Origin: Candidatus Tyrphobacter aquilonaris
GTDB lineage: Bacteria > Vulcanimicrobiota > Vulcanimicrobiia > Vulcanimicrobiales > Vulcanimicrobiaceae
DNA: 44,460 nt
Direction of reading: 5' to 3'
Assembly (NCBI GenBank): GCA_003133745.1
Contig: PKZD01000015.1
Location: 8,909-53,368, forward strand
The notes under the pieces: model-generated
The model's input: the letters and a program-made list of their open reading frames with translations, nothing else
Database searches by the model: none
Told to the model about the DNA's origin: nothing
Program-made: the position numbers and the translations under genes
In this document: piece by piece, positions 1 through 12,337 of the stretch
Layout: each line of letters starts with the position of its first letter
Position numbering within the stretch: the stretch's first letter is position 1

Positions 1-305
1 GTGAAGACGGCGATCGCATCGGCGCCGCTCTGCTTCGCGCGCTCGTAGCCTTTGAGATTTGGGACTAAGACCGGATAGCGAACCCCGGACGCCTTGCGAA
101 TGCCCGCGAAGACCTTGGCGGCATCCGCGAGCTGCGGAATCGCCTTCGGGCTGACGAACGACGTCGCTTCGATCCAGCGCAGCCCGCTTTGGGAGAGCAG
201 ATCGATGAACGCGATCTTGTCGGCCGTGGGAACGACGGAGCGTTCGTTCTGCAATCCGTCGCGCGCGCCCACTTCTACGACGGTTACGGTCTTTGGTAGC
301 GGCAT
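1..305 (-). CDS. mvaB/liuE: Hydroxymethylglutaryl-CoA lyase, N-terminal part (cut by the window edge)
   Basis: HMG-CoA lyase cleaves 3-hydroxy-3-methylglutaryl-CoA to acetyl-CoA and acetoacetate, the last step of leucine degradation. The visible 101 residues start MPLPKTVTVVEVGARDGLQNE. The ARDGLQNE segment is the family's first active-site strand, carrying the catalytic Arg and a metal-binding Asp, and the later IEATSFVSPKAIPQ stretch is also typical. The remaining roughly 200 residues lie left of base 1. The ATG (305-303) sits one base after the stop of the preceding lipase gene, so it is the fourth visible gene of the liuC-liuD-lipase-liuE operon. The family call is secure; DRE-TIM relatives such as homocitrate synthase differ at this N-terminus, and the neighbours fix the pathway. 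Confidence 0.9.
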   Translation of the reverse strand, partial: MPLPKTVTVVEVGARDGLQNERSVVPTADKIAFIDLLSQSGLRWIEATSFVSPKAIPQLADAAKVFAGIRKASGVRYPVLVPNLKGYERAKQSGADAIAVF

Positions 306-306
306 G

Positions 307-1104
307 TTATGCGACGGGTTGTTTCGCCGTCGCGACCTGCAGCGCCCCGCTGAAGCGCAAGATTGCGCGCAGCGTTTGCGGCCAGACGAGATCGTTGACC
401 AAGAATCCGGTCCAGAGGAAGACGACCGGGTCGAAGTTCCCGATGATGTTCATGTGGTTGCAGTTCGGCCCGATGACATAGTGCGTCGGAAAGCGGCTCC
501 CGAGGGAGGCGGAATCGGCGCGTACGATGCCGTCGCCGTCAGCGCGCGCGCTCAGCAGCCCCGCGATGACGTAGGCGCGAGATTCCGCGGGTCCCAACCA
601 CGGCTCTCGGCCGAGCACCCACACGCGCCGCCGCGTGCGCGAATCGACCTCCCAATGCCCGCTCGTGCCGTTCAGCCACGCGAGATAATCGGACTTGTAT
701 GAGAGATCGTCGAGCGCTTGATCGGGGATCCGCAGCAATCGCACGATGTGAGGAATGACATAGGTCGTGACGCCGAAGTTCGGCGTGCCGATCATGATCG
801 TCGCATCGATCTCGTGCGCGAGGTGCGGATACGCGCGCAAGTATCCGCGCGCGACGAGCCCGCCGAGCGAGTACCCGACGAGCACGATCGGAAACGGATA
901 CTCTTTGCGGCGCAGATCGGCGATGTACTCGGCGAGGCGATCGATGCGATCGCGCAGCCGCTCGTAGCACGGCGGGAGCATGACGCACTCGAATCCGTGC
1001 GCGCGCAATCCCGGCAGGCCGTGACGCCCGTTGGCAAGCGTTTGGAGATGCTCGGAGGGCTCGTTGTATCCCGGCAGCATGAGCATCGTGCGTGACGCTT
1101 GCAC
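307..1104 (-). CDS. Alpha/beta-hydrolase, lipase-like
   Basis: A 265-residue alpha/beta-hydrolase of the triacylglycerol lipase/PGAP1-like type. The nucleophile elbow GYSLGG puts the catalytic Ser at residue 79. A GTPNFG segment follows about 25 residues later, as in lipases that act on large lipids, and a late NHMNIIGNFD segment holds the probable catalytic His. No signal peptide is visible, so it is probably cytoplasmic. It starts with GTG, only 3 bases after the liuD stop, and ends 1 base before liuE, so it is translated within the leucine-degradation operon. An ATG six codons downstream is an alternative start. Its substrate is unknown. From its position it could be an acyl-CoA thioesterase or a lipid esterase feeding acyl groups into the pathway, but that is inference. 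Confidence 0.8.
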   Translation of the reverse strand: MQASRTMLMLPGYNEPSEHLQTLANGRHGLPGLRAHGFECVMLPPCYERLRDRIDRLAEYIADLRRKEYPFPIVLVGYSLGGLVARGYLRAYPHLAHEIDATIMIGTPNFGVTTYVIPHIVRLLRIPDQALDDLSYKSDYLAWLNGTSGHWEVDSRTRRRVWVLGREPWLGPAESRAYVIAGLLSARADGDGIVRADSASLGSRFPTHYVIGPNCNHMNIIGNFDPVVFLWTGFLVNDLVWPQTLRAILRFSGALQVATAKQPVA

Positions 1105-1107
1105 GAT

Positions 1108-3005
<1,898 letters not shown>

Positions 3006-3009
<4 letters not shown>

Positions 3010-3785
3010 TGCGTGAAGCGCGCCGGGCGGCGCTCGAGAAATGCATGCAAGCCCTCCTGCCCCTCCTCGCTCGTGCGCTGCTTTGCGATCGCGGCGGCGG
3101 TGAGCGCGCGCGACGCCGCGTACTCCGCCTCGTTTACCTCGGCGATCAACGCCTTCGCCGCGCTCGTCGCCTGCGGTCCGGCGGTGCGGAGTTCCGCGAG
3201 GACGCCTTCGACGGCGGCGTCGAGGTCCGCGGCCGCGACGACCTCGTGGACGAGCCCGATCGACTTCGCATGCGCGGCGTCGAAACGCCGCCCGGTGAGA
3301 AAGAGTGCGCGCGCGTGCGACGTTCCGATCTTTGCGAGCACGAACGGCGAAATGACCGCAGGGATGATGCCGAGTTTGACCTCAGTGAAACCGAAGACCG
3401 TTTCGGCGCTCGCGACGGCAACGTCGCAGACCGCGGCGAGACCGGCGCCGCCGCCGATTGCTGCGCCGTGTACTCGCGCGACGACGGGTACAGCGCAGCG
3501 ATCGATCGCGCGAAACATGTCGCTCATCGCTTCGGCATCGGCCACGTTTTCGTCGTACGAGAGATCGAGCGCGCCGCGCATCCAGTTCACGTCGGCGCCG
3601 CCGCAAAAAACCGCGCCTTCCCCGGCGAGCACGACCGCGCGAACGCCGCGTTCGCGCGACAACTCTTCGAAGCGACCGTGCAGCGCGGCAATCAACTCCG
3701 CGTTGAACGCGTTGCGCACCTCGGGGCGCGCGAGCGACACCCTCGCGACCCCGCCCTCGATGCTCGATTTCAGCACTGCAGCCAT
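3006..3785 (-). CDS. liuC: Enoyl-CoA hydratase, probable methylglutaconyl-CoA hydratase
   Basis: A 259-residue crotonase-fold protein. Visible signatures are the CoA/oxyanion segments CGGADVNWM and HGAAIGGGAGLA, and the FTEVKLGIIPAVISPFV region with the catalytic Glu position. It probably hydrates 3-methylglutaconyl-CoA to HMG-CoA, between methylcrotonyl-CoA carboxylase and HMG-CoA lyase. The start is placed at the ATG before AAVLKSSIEGG because homologues begin there; the frame stays open a further 54 codons upstream without family similarity. It is the first gene of the minus-strand liu operon and shares a 57-base divergent region with the cytochrome b gene. The exact substrate is inferred from the neighbours. 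Confidence 0.88.
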
Positions 3786-3842
3786 GAAGATTTCGCTTCG
3801 GCTCGCAAGGCGATTCGGCCTGGATTGTGCTACTAGGCAAGG

Positions 3843-4634
3843 ATGAAGGACTCGAACGGGGCGCAGTATCGCTTTACGCTCGCCGTTCGTCTCTCTCATT
3901 GGATCTGGCTGCTCGCCTTTGCGGTGCTCGTTTCGAGCGGCTTGCAAATCTTCAATGCGGCGCCGTACCTCGACGCATCGGATGCCTCGAATCCGGCGCG
4001 GCGCGTTCTCTCGATCGATTCACCGCAAGACGGCGTCGGCACGACGACGCTTTTCGGTCACACCGTCAAGACGACGGGCTGGCTCGGCTGGACCGATGAC
4101 GGAGAAGGTGGAAAGACCGCGCGCGCATTTCCCGGTTGGATTACCATTCCGTCGTATCAGGATTTAGCCGACGGTCGCCGCTGGCATCTCTTCTTTGCTT
4201 GGGTTGCGGTGCTCTGCTGGCTGACCTGGATCGTCTCGAGCGCGCGCAAGGGGAATCTGCGCGAGATGCTGCTCTCGCGCAGCGATCTTCCGAAGCTCTG
4301 GCCGATGCAAGCCTACTATCTGCGCCTGCGCAAGACGCCGCCGCCGTATGGGACGTACAATCCGCTGCAGAAAGCAGCCTACACGCTGATCGGTTTCGTC
4401 ATCGCGCCGCTCGTCGTGCTGACCGGGCTCGCGCTTTCGCCGGGCGTGGACGCGATCTCGCATCCGCTGACGATGCTTTTCGGCGGGCGGCAGTTCGCGC
4501 GGCTCTGGCACTTCGCCGGAATGCTGGCCCTCATCGCGTTCTTCTGCGTCCACGTCTTCCAAGTTGCAACGCAAGGAGTCGTGAACCAGATGCGCTCGAT
4601 GATCACCGGGTGGTATCGCGGAGAACACGCATGA
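3843..4634 (+). CDS. Membrane cytochrome b (cytochrome b561/Ni-Fe hydrogenase type)
   Basis: A 263-residue integral membrane diheme cytochrome b of the bacterial b561/HydC superfamily. It has about four membrane spans (roughly residues 18-40, 110-130, 175-200 and 225-250). Candidate haem ligands are His19 (RLSHWIW) and histidines in RRWHLFFAW, RLWHFAG and CVHVFQ. It would pass electrons between the quinone pool and a periplasmic partner. Its stop overlaps the ATG of the molybdopterin lipoprotein by 4 bases, so that protein is the obvious partner, as in other sulfite-oxidase-fold enzymes paired with a cytochrome b. A long soluble loop of about 60 residues separates spans 1 and 2. No convincing promoter hexamers are visible in the short upstream gap. 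Confidence 0.82.
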   Translation: MKDSNGAQYRFTLAVRLSHWIWLLAFAVLVSSGLQIFNAAPYLDASDASNPARRVLSIDSPQDGVGTTTLFGHTVKTTGWLGWTDDGEGGKTARAFPGWITIPSYQDLADGRRWHLFFAWVAVLCWLTWIVSSARKGNLREMLLSRSDLPKLWPMQAYYLRLRKTPPPYGTYNPLQKAAYTLIGFVIAPLVVLTGLALSPGVDAISHPLTMLFGGRQFARLWHFAGMLALIAFFCVHVFQVATQGVVNQMRSMITGWYRGEHA

Positions 4635-5374
4635 AGCGGCAGCTCTTCATCGCGACCTCGATCTCCGCGGCGTTGGCCGGATGCGCACCGATCGGCACCG
4701 CGCTGAACGACAATGCGGGCGTGCGCAAAGTGCTCGCCTCCGTCGAGGGGATCGACGACGCGTTCATCGGGAGCAGCGGGGCGCTCGCGCGCGAGTACCG
4801 CGAGTCGGATGTCGCACCCGTTTTCCGGGTGAACGGCTTTGCGACGCCGAGCGATGCGAACTACAGGGGGCTGCTCGCCTCGTACTACGCGAAGTACCGC
4901 CTCGTCGTTGACGGCGCGGTCGAGCGACCATACGCGTTCACGCTCGCGCAGTTGCGTGCGCTGCCGCAGTCGACGCAGATCACGCGCCACGATTGCGTCG
5001 AAGGCTGGAGCGTCATCGGAAAGTGGAGCGGCGTGCGGCTGGGCAGCGTGCTCGACGCTGTGGGACCCCGCAGCAACGCCGGGTTCGCGATCTTCCATTG
5101 TATGGACCGCGATGATTCGGGGACCCCGTACTACGAAAGCTTGGATCTGCGGCAGGCGTATCACCCGCAGGCGCTGCTCGCGACGAGCCTCAACGACGAA
5201 CCGCTCGATCCCGATCACGGCGCGCCGGTGAGGCTGCGAGTGCCGACGCAACTCGGCTACAAGAGCGCAAAGTGGGTGAACCGCATCGAGGTCGTCGAAA
5301 ACTTCGCTCACATCGCCGGAGGGAACGGCGGCTACTGGGAGGATCAAGGATACGAATGGTACGCAGGAGTCTAA
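4631..5374 (+). CDS. Sulfite-oxidase-fold molybdopterin oxidoreductase, lipoprotein
   Basis: A 247-residue protein of the sulfite oxidase/MsrP-like superfamily (oxidoreductase molybdopterin-binding domain, about residues 85-235). Cys122, in RHDCVEGWSVIGKWSG, is the expected molybdenum ligand. The C-terminal GYKSAKWVNRIEVV segment is also typical. The N-terminus (MKRQLFIATSISAALAGC) is a signal with a lipobox Cys at 18, so the protein is probably anchored to the periplasmic face. Molybdenum enzymes fold in the cytoplasm and normally leave by Tat; here the motif reads KRQLFI, with one arginine. It overlaps the cytochrome b gene upstream (4 bases) and the secreted-protein gene downstream (19 bases). 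The substrate is unknown: sulfite, methionine sulfoxide or another small molecule. Confidence 0.85.
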   Translation: MKRQLFIATSISAALAGCAPIGTALNDNAGVRKVLASVEGIDDAFIGSSGALAREYRESDVAPVFRVNGFATPSDANYRGLLASYYAKYRLVVDGAVERPYAFTLAQLRALPQSTQITRHDCVEGWSVIGKWSGVRLGSVLDAVGPRSNAGFAIFHCMDRDDSGTPYYESLDLRQAYHPQALLATSLNDEPLDPDHGAPVRLRVPTQLGYKSAKWVNRIEVVENFAHIAGGNGGYWEDQGYEWYAGV

Positions 5375-6042
5375 GTGCGGTCGCGCTGCTCGCGGCAGCG
5401 TTGCTCTTCTCGGCGAGCGCCGCCGAGCCGCCCCATTACAAGTTCTCGCCGGCGCCGCCGGGCGCGATCGTGCAGTCGGTGCTCTTCTACCCGGCAGGCG
5501 AAGGCATGCAGAGCCAATGGCGCGCGGTCGCGAGCCGCGCATATCTCGCCGGCTCGGCATACCAATGGTATCTCTCGATCTATTCGATCGACTATGACAC
5601 CGCGACGTACAAGCTCATGTACCAATCACCACGCAACGGGCAGCCGCTCTCCAAGGTCGCGCGCACGGGTGGCGGCCTCTGGCTGCCGTTGCAAGACTTT
5701 CACATCGTCGGCGTCGGTGAGTTCGTGCAGCCCGCAGTCCAGGATCTCGTCGTGCAGGATCACGAGGCGGGCGGCGATTGCGGCGGGGCGACGGTGACGA
5801 TTCTTGCCTACGATTCCACGAAGCAGAGCATCAGGCCGATTGCCTCCGTCGGCAACGGATGCGAGCTTTCGGCGACGATCGAGCATCCCTCGAGCGGCGA
5901 TCTGATTCGACTCGCGGGGCCGTACTACGCCGCGAACGCGCCGCTCTGCTGTCCGACGAAGGAACATGCGTCGGCGTATCTGCTCATGCGAAACGGAAAG
6001 TGGATCGAGTCGCCGAGTTACTTCGCGCTTACCGTGCCTTGA
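5356..6042 (+). CDS. Secreted protein of unknown function
   Basis: A 228-residue protein with an N-terminal signal peptide (MVRRSLSAVALLAAALLFS, cleavage probably after SASA). I recognise no domain. The mature part is rich in aromatic residues, with short segments that look like beta strands. It has a CGG site near the middle, a second Cys in NGCELS and a late CCPTKEH pair, so disulphides are likely. The start at 5356 has an upstream GGAG lying within the preceding gene, and the frame overlaps that gene by 19 bases. It therefore belongs to the cytochrome b-molybdopterin operon and may be an accessory periplasmic subunit (inference). Its 3' end overlaps the convergent Fur-family gene by 14 bases. 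Confidence 0.75.
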   Translation: MVRRSLSAVALLAAALLFSASAAEPPHYKFSPAPPGAIVQSVLFYPAGEGMQSQWRAVASRAYLAGSAYQWYLSIYSIDYDTATYKLMYQSPRNGQPLSKVARTGGGLWLPLQDFHIVGVGEFVQPAVQDLVVQDHEAGGDCGGATVTILAYDSTKQSIRPIASVGNGCELSATIEHPSSGDLIRLAGPYYAANAPLCCPTKEHASAYLLMRNGKWIESPSYFALTVP

Positions 6043-6433
6043 CGCATTTGCGGCAGCGGCCTTGCAGCGTCAGGGCCGACTGTTCGATCTTCGCGCCGAT
6101 TTGCGCGGCGAGCGCATCGAGCGTGCGCGTGGGAAGTTGATAGGGAACGTCCACGACCGTTCCGCAGCGTTCGCAGCGGAAGTGCGCGTGCGGTTTTCCC
6201 GCCAGCTCGTAGACCGCCGAATCCGTGCCGGGAACTTCGATCTCGTCGATGCAACCCTGATCGCGCAACCGCGCGATGCCACGATAGACCGTCGAGAATC
6301 CGATCGTCGGCTGCCGGCGCTTCACGCGCGCGAAGACGTCGCTCATCGTGAAGTGCACGCCGTGTCCCGCGGCGCGGATGATATCGTAGATCATCTTGTA
6401 GTTCTTGGGTAACCGGGGTTCGGCGGCGTTCAT
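6029..6433 (-). CDS. Fur/PerR-family metal-responsive repressor
   Basis: A 134-residue Fur-superfamily regulator with an N-terminal winged helix (recognition helix around STVYRGIARLRDQG, residues 48-60) and a C-terminal dimerisation domain. Two CxxC pairs, Cys87/Cys90 and Cys127/Cys130, form the structural zinc site. HAHF (82-85) contributes regulatory-metal ligands. Sequence alone does not settle whether it senses iron, peroxide (PerR) or zinc; the CxxC pairs and short length lean towards PerR or Fur. The ATG at 6433 is the start because the conserved domain begins there. The gene lies 25 bases after liuB on the same strand and may be cotranscribed with it, which would be an odd partnership. 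Confidence 0.88.
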   Translation of the reverse strand: MNAAEPRLPKNYKMIYDIIRAAGHGVHFTMSDVFARVKRRQPTIGFSTVYRGIARLRDQGCIDEIEVPGTDSAVYELAGKPHAHFRCERCGTVVDVPYQLPTRTLDALAAQIGAKIEQSALTLQGRCRKCVKAR

Positions 6434-6458
6434 CTCCACGAAAGTATAGCACACGCCA

Positions 6459-8042
<1,584 letters not shown>

Positions 8043-8142
8043 CGAGCAAGCGCCTTCCGGTGAAGAAAACGTTAGACCTGCCGTCGTTTGCTCGCATATC
8101 CACGTCCGTTGGCGGTACACTACCTCCATGACCGGAGCCGCG

Positions 8143-9618
8143 ATGCAAAGTGGACTCGATATCGCGGGCGTTCAACGCCCGGCGGGAACGCTCGAGGCCG
8201 GAACGGCGCTGCTGCCGTACGAGCGCGCGCTCGACGCGCGGCTCGCCGCGCATCTCTTGCGCCGCGCCGGATTCGGCGGCACTCCCGACGACATTCGGCG
8301 GCTGACGGGCATGGCGGCGGGCGAGGCCGTGGAATCGCTCGTGCGTTTTCCGTCGACGAGCGCGCTTTCCGCGCCGCAAGATGTGTACGATCCCGCGAGC
8401 CTCCTGTCGCAGTACGGTTTCGGCGCGCTGCGCTCGCTCACCGCGGACGCGCGGCGTCAGCTCTTGATGCAAGTTCGGCGCGACGAGGTCCGATCGATAT
8501 TGTCGTTGCAGCTCTGGTGGCTCGATCGCATGCTCGCGACGGCGGCGCCGCTGCAGGAGAAGATGGCGTTCTTCCTTCACGGGCACTTCACGACCGCTGC
8601 GATCCAGAAGGGCGTTTCGCCCGCGATGGTCTACGCTCAGAACCAACTCTTTCGGCAATATGCGCTCGGAAATCTGCGCGACCTGACGCGTGCGGTCTCG
8701 AAGGACGCCGCGATGCTGCTCTATCTCGACAACGCAACGAACGTCGCGTCGCACCCGAACGAAAACTACGCGCGCGAACTCATGGAACTCTTTACGCTCG
8801 GCGTCGACCATTACACCGAGGACGACGTGCGCGAGTCGGCGCGCGCGTGGACGGGATGGCGCGTCCAACGCTTCACGGGTCAAACGTTCTTTGCAGCGCA
8901 GTTGCACGACAACGGCAGCAAGCTCTTTCTCGGCAAGAGCGGAAACTTCGACGGGGACGCGATCGTCAACCTCATCTTCGAGCAAGCGCAGTGCGCGCGC
9001 TTCTTTGCAGGCAAACTGCTCAGCCTCTTCGTCTATGACGACCCCGAGCCCGAGCTGCTCGACGGCGTCGCGGGGTTGCTCCGTCGCCATGATTACGAGC
9101 TCGCGCCGGTCGTTTCGGCGATCCTGCGCAGCAACGTCTTCTATTCGCCGCGCGCCTATCGCGCGCTCGTGAAATCCCCGGTCGAGTTCGTCGTGGGAAC
9201 GTACAAGACGCTCGGCGTCGAGCAGATCGACCGCAGCGCGCTGCCCGCGTTGCGCGCGATGGGGCAGATTCTCTTCTATCCGCCCAACGTTGCGGGATGG
9301 CCCGACGGCGAGAACTGGCTCACGAGTCAGATGATGATTGCGCGTCAGAACTTCCTCGCGGGCCTCGTCAACGCGCAGGTGATGGGCGCGTCCTCCTGGC
9401 TCGGCGAGATCCCGATGGATCCGGCGCAGGCGACGCATGCGCTCGTGACGACGCTGCTTCAAGACGACGCCTCTCCGGCTTCGTACGCACAGTTGAAAGC
9501 GTATCTGAGCGGCGAGGGGACCTCGGCGCTCGCGATGCTCGGCGCCGAAAACTTCCAGGAGCGCATCCACGGCGCTGCTTACCTTACGATGGCAATGCCG
9601 GCGTACCAACTGGCGTGA
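8143..9618 (+). CDS. DUF1800 family protein
   Basis: A 491-residue DUF1800 protein. Typical segments are [20 protein letters not shown] near the N-terminus, [12 protein letters not shown] in the middle, and [19 protein letters not shown] with a later [15 protein letters not shown]. Members are nearly always paired with a DUF1501 protein, as here (13 bases downstream). The function is unknown; they are suspected to act at the cell surface on polymers or phosphoesters. I start at the ATG at 8143, which has GGAG five bases upstream; the in-frame ATG at 8128 lacks a ribosome site. Unlike many relatives it has no clear signal peptide from this start, so export may depend on its partner. Confidence 0.85.
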   Translation: MQSGLDIAGVQRPAGTLEAGTALLPYERALDARLAAHLLRRAGFGGTPDDIRRLTGMAAGEAVESLVRFPSTSALSAPQDVYDPASLLSQYGFGALRSLTADARRQLLMQVRRDEVRSILSLQLWWLDRMLATAAPLQEKMAFFLHGHFTTAAIQKGVSPAMVYAQNQLFRQYALGNLRDLTRAVSKDAAMLLYLDNATNVASHPNENYARELMELFTLGVDHYTEDDVRESARAWTGWRVQRFTGQTFFAAQLHDNGSKLFLGKSGNFDGDAIVNLIFEQAQCARFFAGKLLSLFVYDDPEPELLDGVAGLLRRHDYELAPVVSAILRSNVFYSPRAYRALVKSPVEFVVGTYKTLGVEQIDRSALPALRAMGQILFYPPNVAGWPDGENWLTSQMMIARQNFLAGLVNAQVMGASSWLGEIPMDPAQATHALVTTLLQDDASPASYAQLKAYLSGEGTSALAMLGAENFQERIHGAAYLTMAMPAYQLA

Positions 9619-9631
9619 AGGAGCGATGAAC

Positions 9632-10849
9632 ATGAAACGCGGGAACTTCCTAGTCGGCGCCCTCTCGGGGATCACCGTCGTTGCAAACGCGGATCACATC
9701 TTCGCGCGCGCGCTCGCCGCGACGCCGCTGCCGGGTTTGCCCGGGGGCGAGAACCGCTGTCTCGTTCTGGTGAACCTGCAGGGCGGCAACGACGGTTTGA
9801 ACTGCATCGTGCCGCACGGCAATGCGGATTACTATCGCGTGCGCCCGTCGCTTGCGATCCCGCAGAGCCAAGTGCTCGCGATCGATGCGCAACTCGGATT
9901 CAACCCGAACATGACCTCGTTCAAAGCGATGTACGACAAAGGCATGGTCGCTGTCGTGCAAGGGATCGGTTATCCGAACCCCGACCACTCGCATTTCCGC
10001 TCGACGGAGATCTGGCAGACGGCCGCACCCGACCGGTACGAGCACACCGGGTGGATCGGACGTTACCTCGACGACGCCGGCTTGCCGCAAGACAATCTCT
10101 TCAACGGCGTATCGCTCGCGCCGATTCTTCCCGAGGTCATGGTCGGCACGAAGATCGACGTCCCCGCGATTGCGAGCGAGGCCGCCTACGGTCTTGCCGT
10201 CGATCGCAATGCCACGACGCGGCAAGCGTTCGCGAGCCTCGTGCACGACGAACGCCTCCCGTTCTCGTCACCCTACCTTCCGCACGTCATGGAGATCGAG
10301 GATCGCTCGCAGCGCGGCTCCGAGGAGCTTCCGCGCCTCATCGCCGGCTACACGACGAACGCGTCATATCCGGCGACGGCGCTCGGACGCAGCCTCGCGC
10401 TTGCGGCGCAGATCGTCGGCAGCAACATCGGCACGAAGGTCATCTACGTGCAACACGGTTCCTTCGACACGCACGTCAACCAGGTCGCGGTGCAGAATCG
10501 TCTGCTCGGCGAGTTCTCTGACGCGATGAAAGCATTCTACGACGATCTCGCCGCGCACGGAAACGACCGGCGCGTGTTGACGATGACGTTCAGCGAGTTC
10601 GGTCGTCGCATCGAAGAGAACGGCAGCCGCGGCACCGACCACGGCGAGGCCTCGCCGCTCTTCCTGATCGGCGGCGGAACGAAGGGCGGCACGTACGGAA
10701 CCGCGCCGGATCTCTCGTCGACGAGCATGGGCAACATTCGATTCACGACCGATTTTCGCAGCGTTTACGCGACCGTGCTCGAGCGTTGGCTCGGGCGCCC
10801 GTCGCAGCACGTGCTCAACGGCACCTTCGACCAGATCGCGCTGCTGTAA
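9632..10849 (+). CDS. DUF1501 family exported protein (alkaline-phosphatase-like fold)
   Basis: A 405-residue DUF1501 protein related to sulfatases and alkaline phosphatases. Conserved segments with potential metal ligands are LVNLQGGNDGLNCIVPH, NPDHSHFRSTEIWQT, VQHGSFDTHVNQ and GTDHGEASPLFLIGGG. The N-terminus (MKRGNFLVGALSGI) is an export signal of Tat type with only one arginine. GAAGGAG lies 8 bases before this ATG and only 2 before the alternative ATG at 9626, so 9632 is preferred. It forms an operon with the DUF1800 gene. The enzymatic activity of the family is not established; hydrolysis of sulfate or phosphate esters outside the cell is a fold-based guess. Confidence 0.87.
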   Translation: MKRGNFLVGALSGITVVANADHIFARALAATPLPGLPGGENRCLVLVNLQGGNDGLNCIVPHGNADYYRVRPSLAIPQSQVLAIDAQLGFNPNMTSFKAMYDKGMVAVVQGIGYPNPDHSHFRSTEIWQTAAPDRYEHTGWIGRYLDDAGLPQDNLFNGVSLAPILPEVMVGTKIDVPAIASEAAYGLAVDRNATTRQAFASLVHDERLPFSSPYLPHVMEIEDRSQRGSEELPRLIAGYTTNASYPATALGRSLALAAQIVGSNIGTKVIYVQHGSFDTHVNQVAVQNRLLGEFSDAMKAFYDDLAAHGNDRRVLTMTFSEFGRRIEENGSRGTDHGEASPLFLIGGGTKGGTYGTAPDLSSTSMGNIRFTTDFRSVYATVLERWLGRPSQHVLNGTFDQIALL

Positions 10850-10855
10850 TCGCGC

Positions 10856-12277
10856 CTAGGCGCGGACGGGGCGCGTGCCGGGCTCCTGCGTCGGCATGAC
10901 TTGATGCATGGGGACCGTCGGCTTCGGCAGCCCGGTCGCGTTGATGCCCGCGACGAGCAGCGCGTGTTCGGTTTCGGGCATCGCCGGAATGCTGAGATCG
11001 GGAGCGTGCCCGAAGCCGAAGGCGCGCGTGAGATCGCCGCACGTCTGCCGCCGCCAGGCGGAGATGTTCGGAACCTCGACTCCGAAGCGCGCTTCGAGCA
11101 GTTGCAGCACCGACGTGTGGTCGAAGGTTTCGTGGCAGACGTACCCTCCGCGAGAGAACGGTGAGATCACCGTGCACGGCACGCGGAAGCCCAGTCCGAC
11201 CTGCATGTCGCCGACGAACTCGCCTTGTGTGCCGGGCGGCGGTGCGGGCGGCAGGACGTGATCGAACTGGCCGTCGTTTTCGTCGTAGTTCAGGATCACG
11301 GCGGTGCGCGCCCAGGCTGCCGGGTTCGACCAGAGCGCGCGAAGGATTTTGTGAACGTAGTTTTCGCCGGCGGCGGGCAAGAAGGCCGGATGCTCGCAGT
11401 CTTGCGCGTGCGCGAGCACCCAGGTCACGGCCGGCAGATTTCCCGTTTGCACGTCTTCCAAGAACGTCGCGAAGGGCATTCCCGTCATCCCGTTCTCACG
11501 CAAGTCCGAGCGCGGCGCGGCGTCCTCGAATGTCGCAAAGTATTGCATGATGTTGAGCACGTAGTCGTCGACGAGGTCGTAGTAGATTTGCCACGGGATG
11601 CGGGCGCGTTGCAGGCGCTCGGGATACGTCTCCCACGTGTAGCGTTTTCCGCCCCCGAACGCGTCGTTGTTCGTCACGGGGCCGCCGTACTTGCCGTCCG
11701 CATCGATGCTCGCGCTCATATGAAAGATGCGATTTGGATACGTGGGACCGAGCACGGAGCAATGGTATGCGTCGCAGATCGTGAACGCGTCGGCCAACGC
11801 GTAGTGAAACGGCAGATCGGCTCGCTCGTAGTAGCCCATCGTCAACGGGCCGCTCGCGCCGTTCGAGGCACGGTGCGCCGGCAGCCAGTTGTCCATCTTG
11901 CCGCCGTTCCAGGATGCGTGCTGCGCGTTCCACTCGTGGCTGAGATCGTGGAGCCGCTGCGCGCTCGTCTTGAACGTGTCGAGGTGGAACGGCAGTTCGT
12001 AGCCGTCGGGATTGAGCGAATCCGGCTGGTAGAATACCGAGCGCCCGGTGCTTAGGCGCAGCGCGTTGCGGTCGTCGAATCCGCGCACGCCGCGCAGCGT
12101 CCCGAAGTAATGGTCGAACGACCGGTTCTCCTGCATGAGGATGATGAAGTGGTCGATGTCGCTCAAACGTGAGGGGCGCAGGACCTGCGCTTGCGCGGGC
12201 GCACAGGCGCCGAGCGCGGCGGCTGCCGCGGAGGCGGCACCGGTCTTGAGAAAATCGCCGCGTGAGAAGTCGCTCAT
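10856..12277 (-). CDS. Phosphoesterase family protein (phospholipase C / acid phosphatase)
   Basis: A 473-residue member of the PF04185 phosphoesterase family, which includes non-specific phospholipase C and AcpA-type acid phosphatase. It releases phosphate or phospho-headgroups from esters outside the cytoplasm. The active-site signature MQENRSFDHYFGTLRGVRGF (48-67) is intact. Further metal-ligand segments are ADAFTICDAYHCSVLGPTYPNR and LNYDENDGQFDHVLPP. The N-terminus, MSDFSRGDFLKTGAAS then LGAC (Cys25), looks like a Tat lipoprotein signal with one arginine. It converges on the DUF1501 gene (stops 6 bases apart) and diverges from the HAD phosphatase gene. Substrate preference (lipid or soluble ester) cannot be read from the sequence. 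Confidence 0.88.
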   Translation of the reverse strand: MSDFSRGDFLKTGAASAAAAALGACAPAQAQVLRPSRLSDIDHFIILMQENRSFDHYFGTLRGVRGFDDRNALRLSTGRSVFYQPDSLNPDGYELPFHLDTFKTSAQRLHDLSHEWNAQHASWNGGKMDNWLPAHRASNGASGPLTMGYYERADLPFHYALADAFTICDAYHCSVLGPTYPNRIFHMSASIDADGKYGGPVTNNDAFGGGKRYTWETYPERLQRARIPWQIYYDLVDDYVLNIMQYFATFEDAAPRSDLRENGMTGMPFATFLEDVQTGNLPAVTWVLAHAQDCEHPAFLPAAGENYVHKILRALWSNPAAWARTAVILNYDENDGQFDHVLPPAPPPGTQGEFVGDMQVGLGFRVPCTVISPFSRGGYVCHETFDHTSVLQLLEARFGVEVPNISAWRRQTCGDLTRAFGFGHAPDLSIPAMPETEHALLVAGINATGLPKPTVPMHQVMPTQEPGTRPVRA

Positions 12278-12337
12278 GGATGCTGCTTCTCATCGTGCCA
12301 CGGGGAATCTTGTTTGTGGGATTCGAAATATCTCAAG

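Noticed and set aside
11803-11829. A fourth ECF-like match, TGAAAC-N16-CGTA, on the plus strand inside the phospholipase C-like gene
   Set aside because: It lies antisense in the middle of a clear gene with no downstream plus-strand frame. About one chance match of the shorter motif is expected in the window, so it is treated as background.
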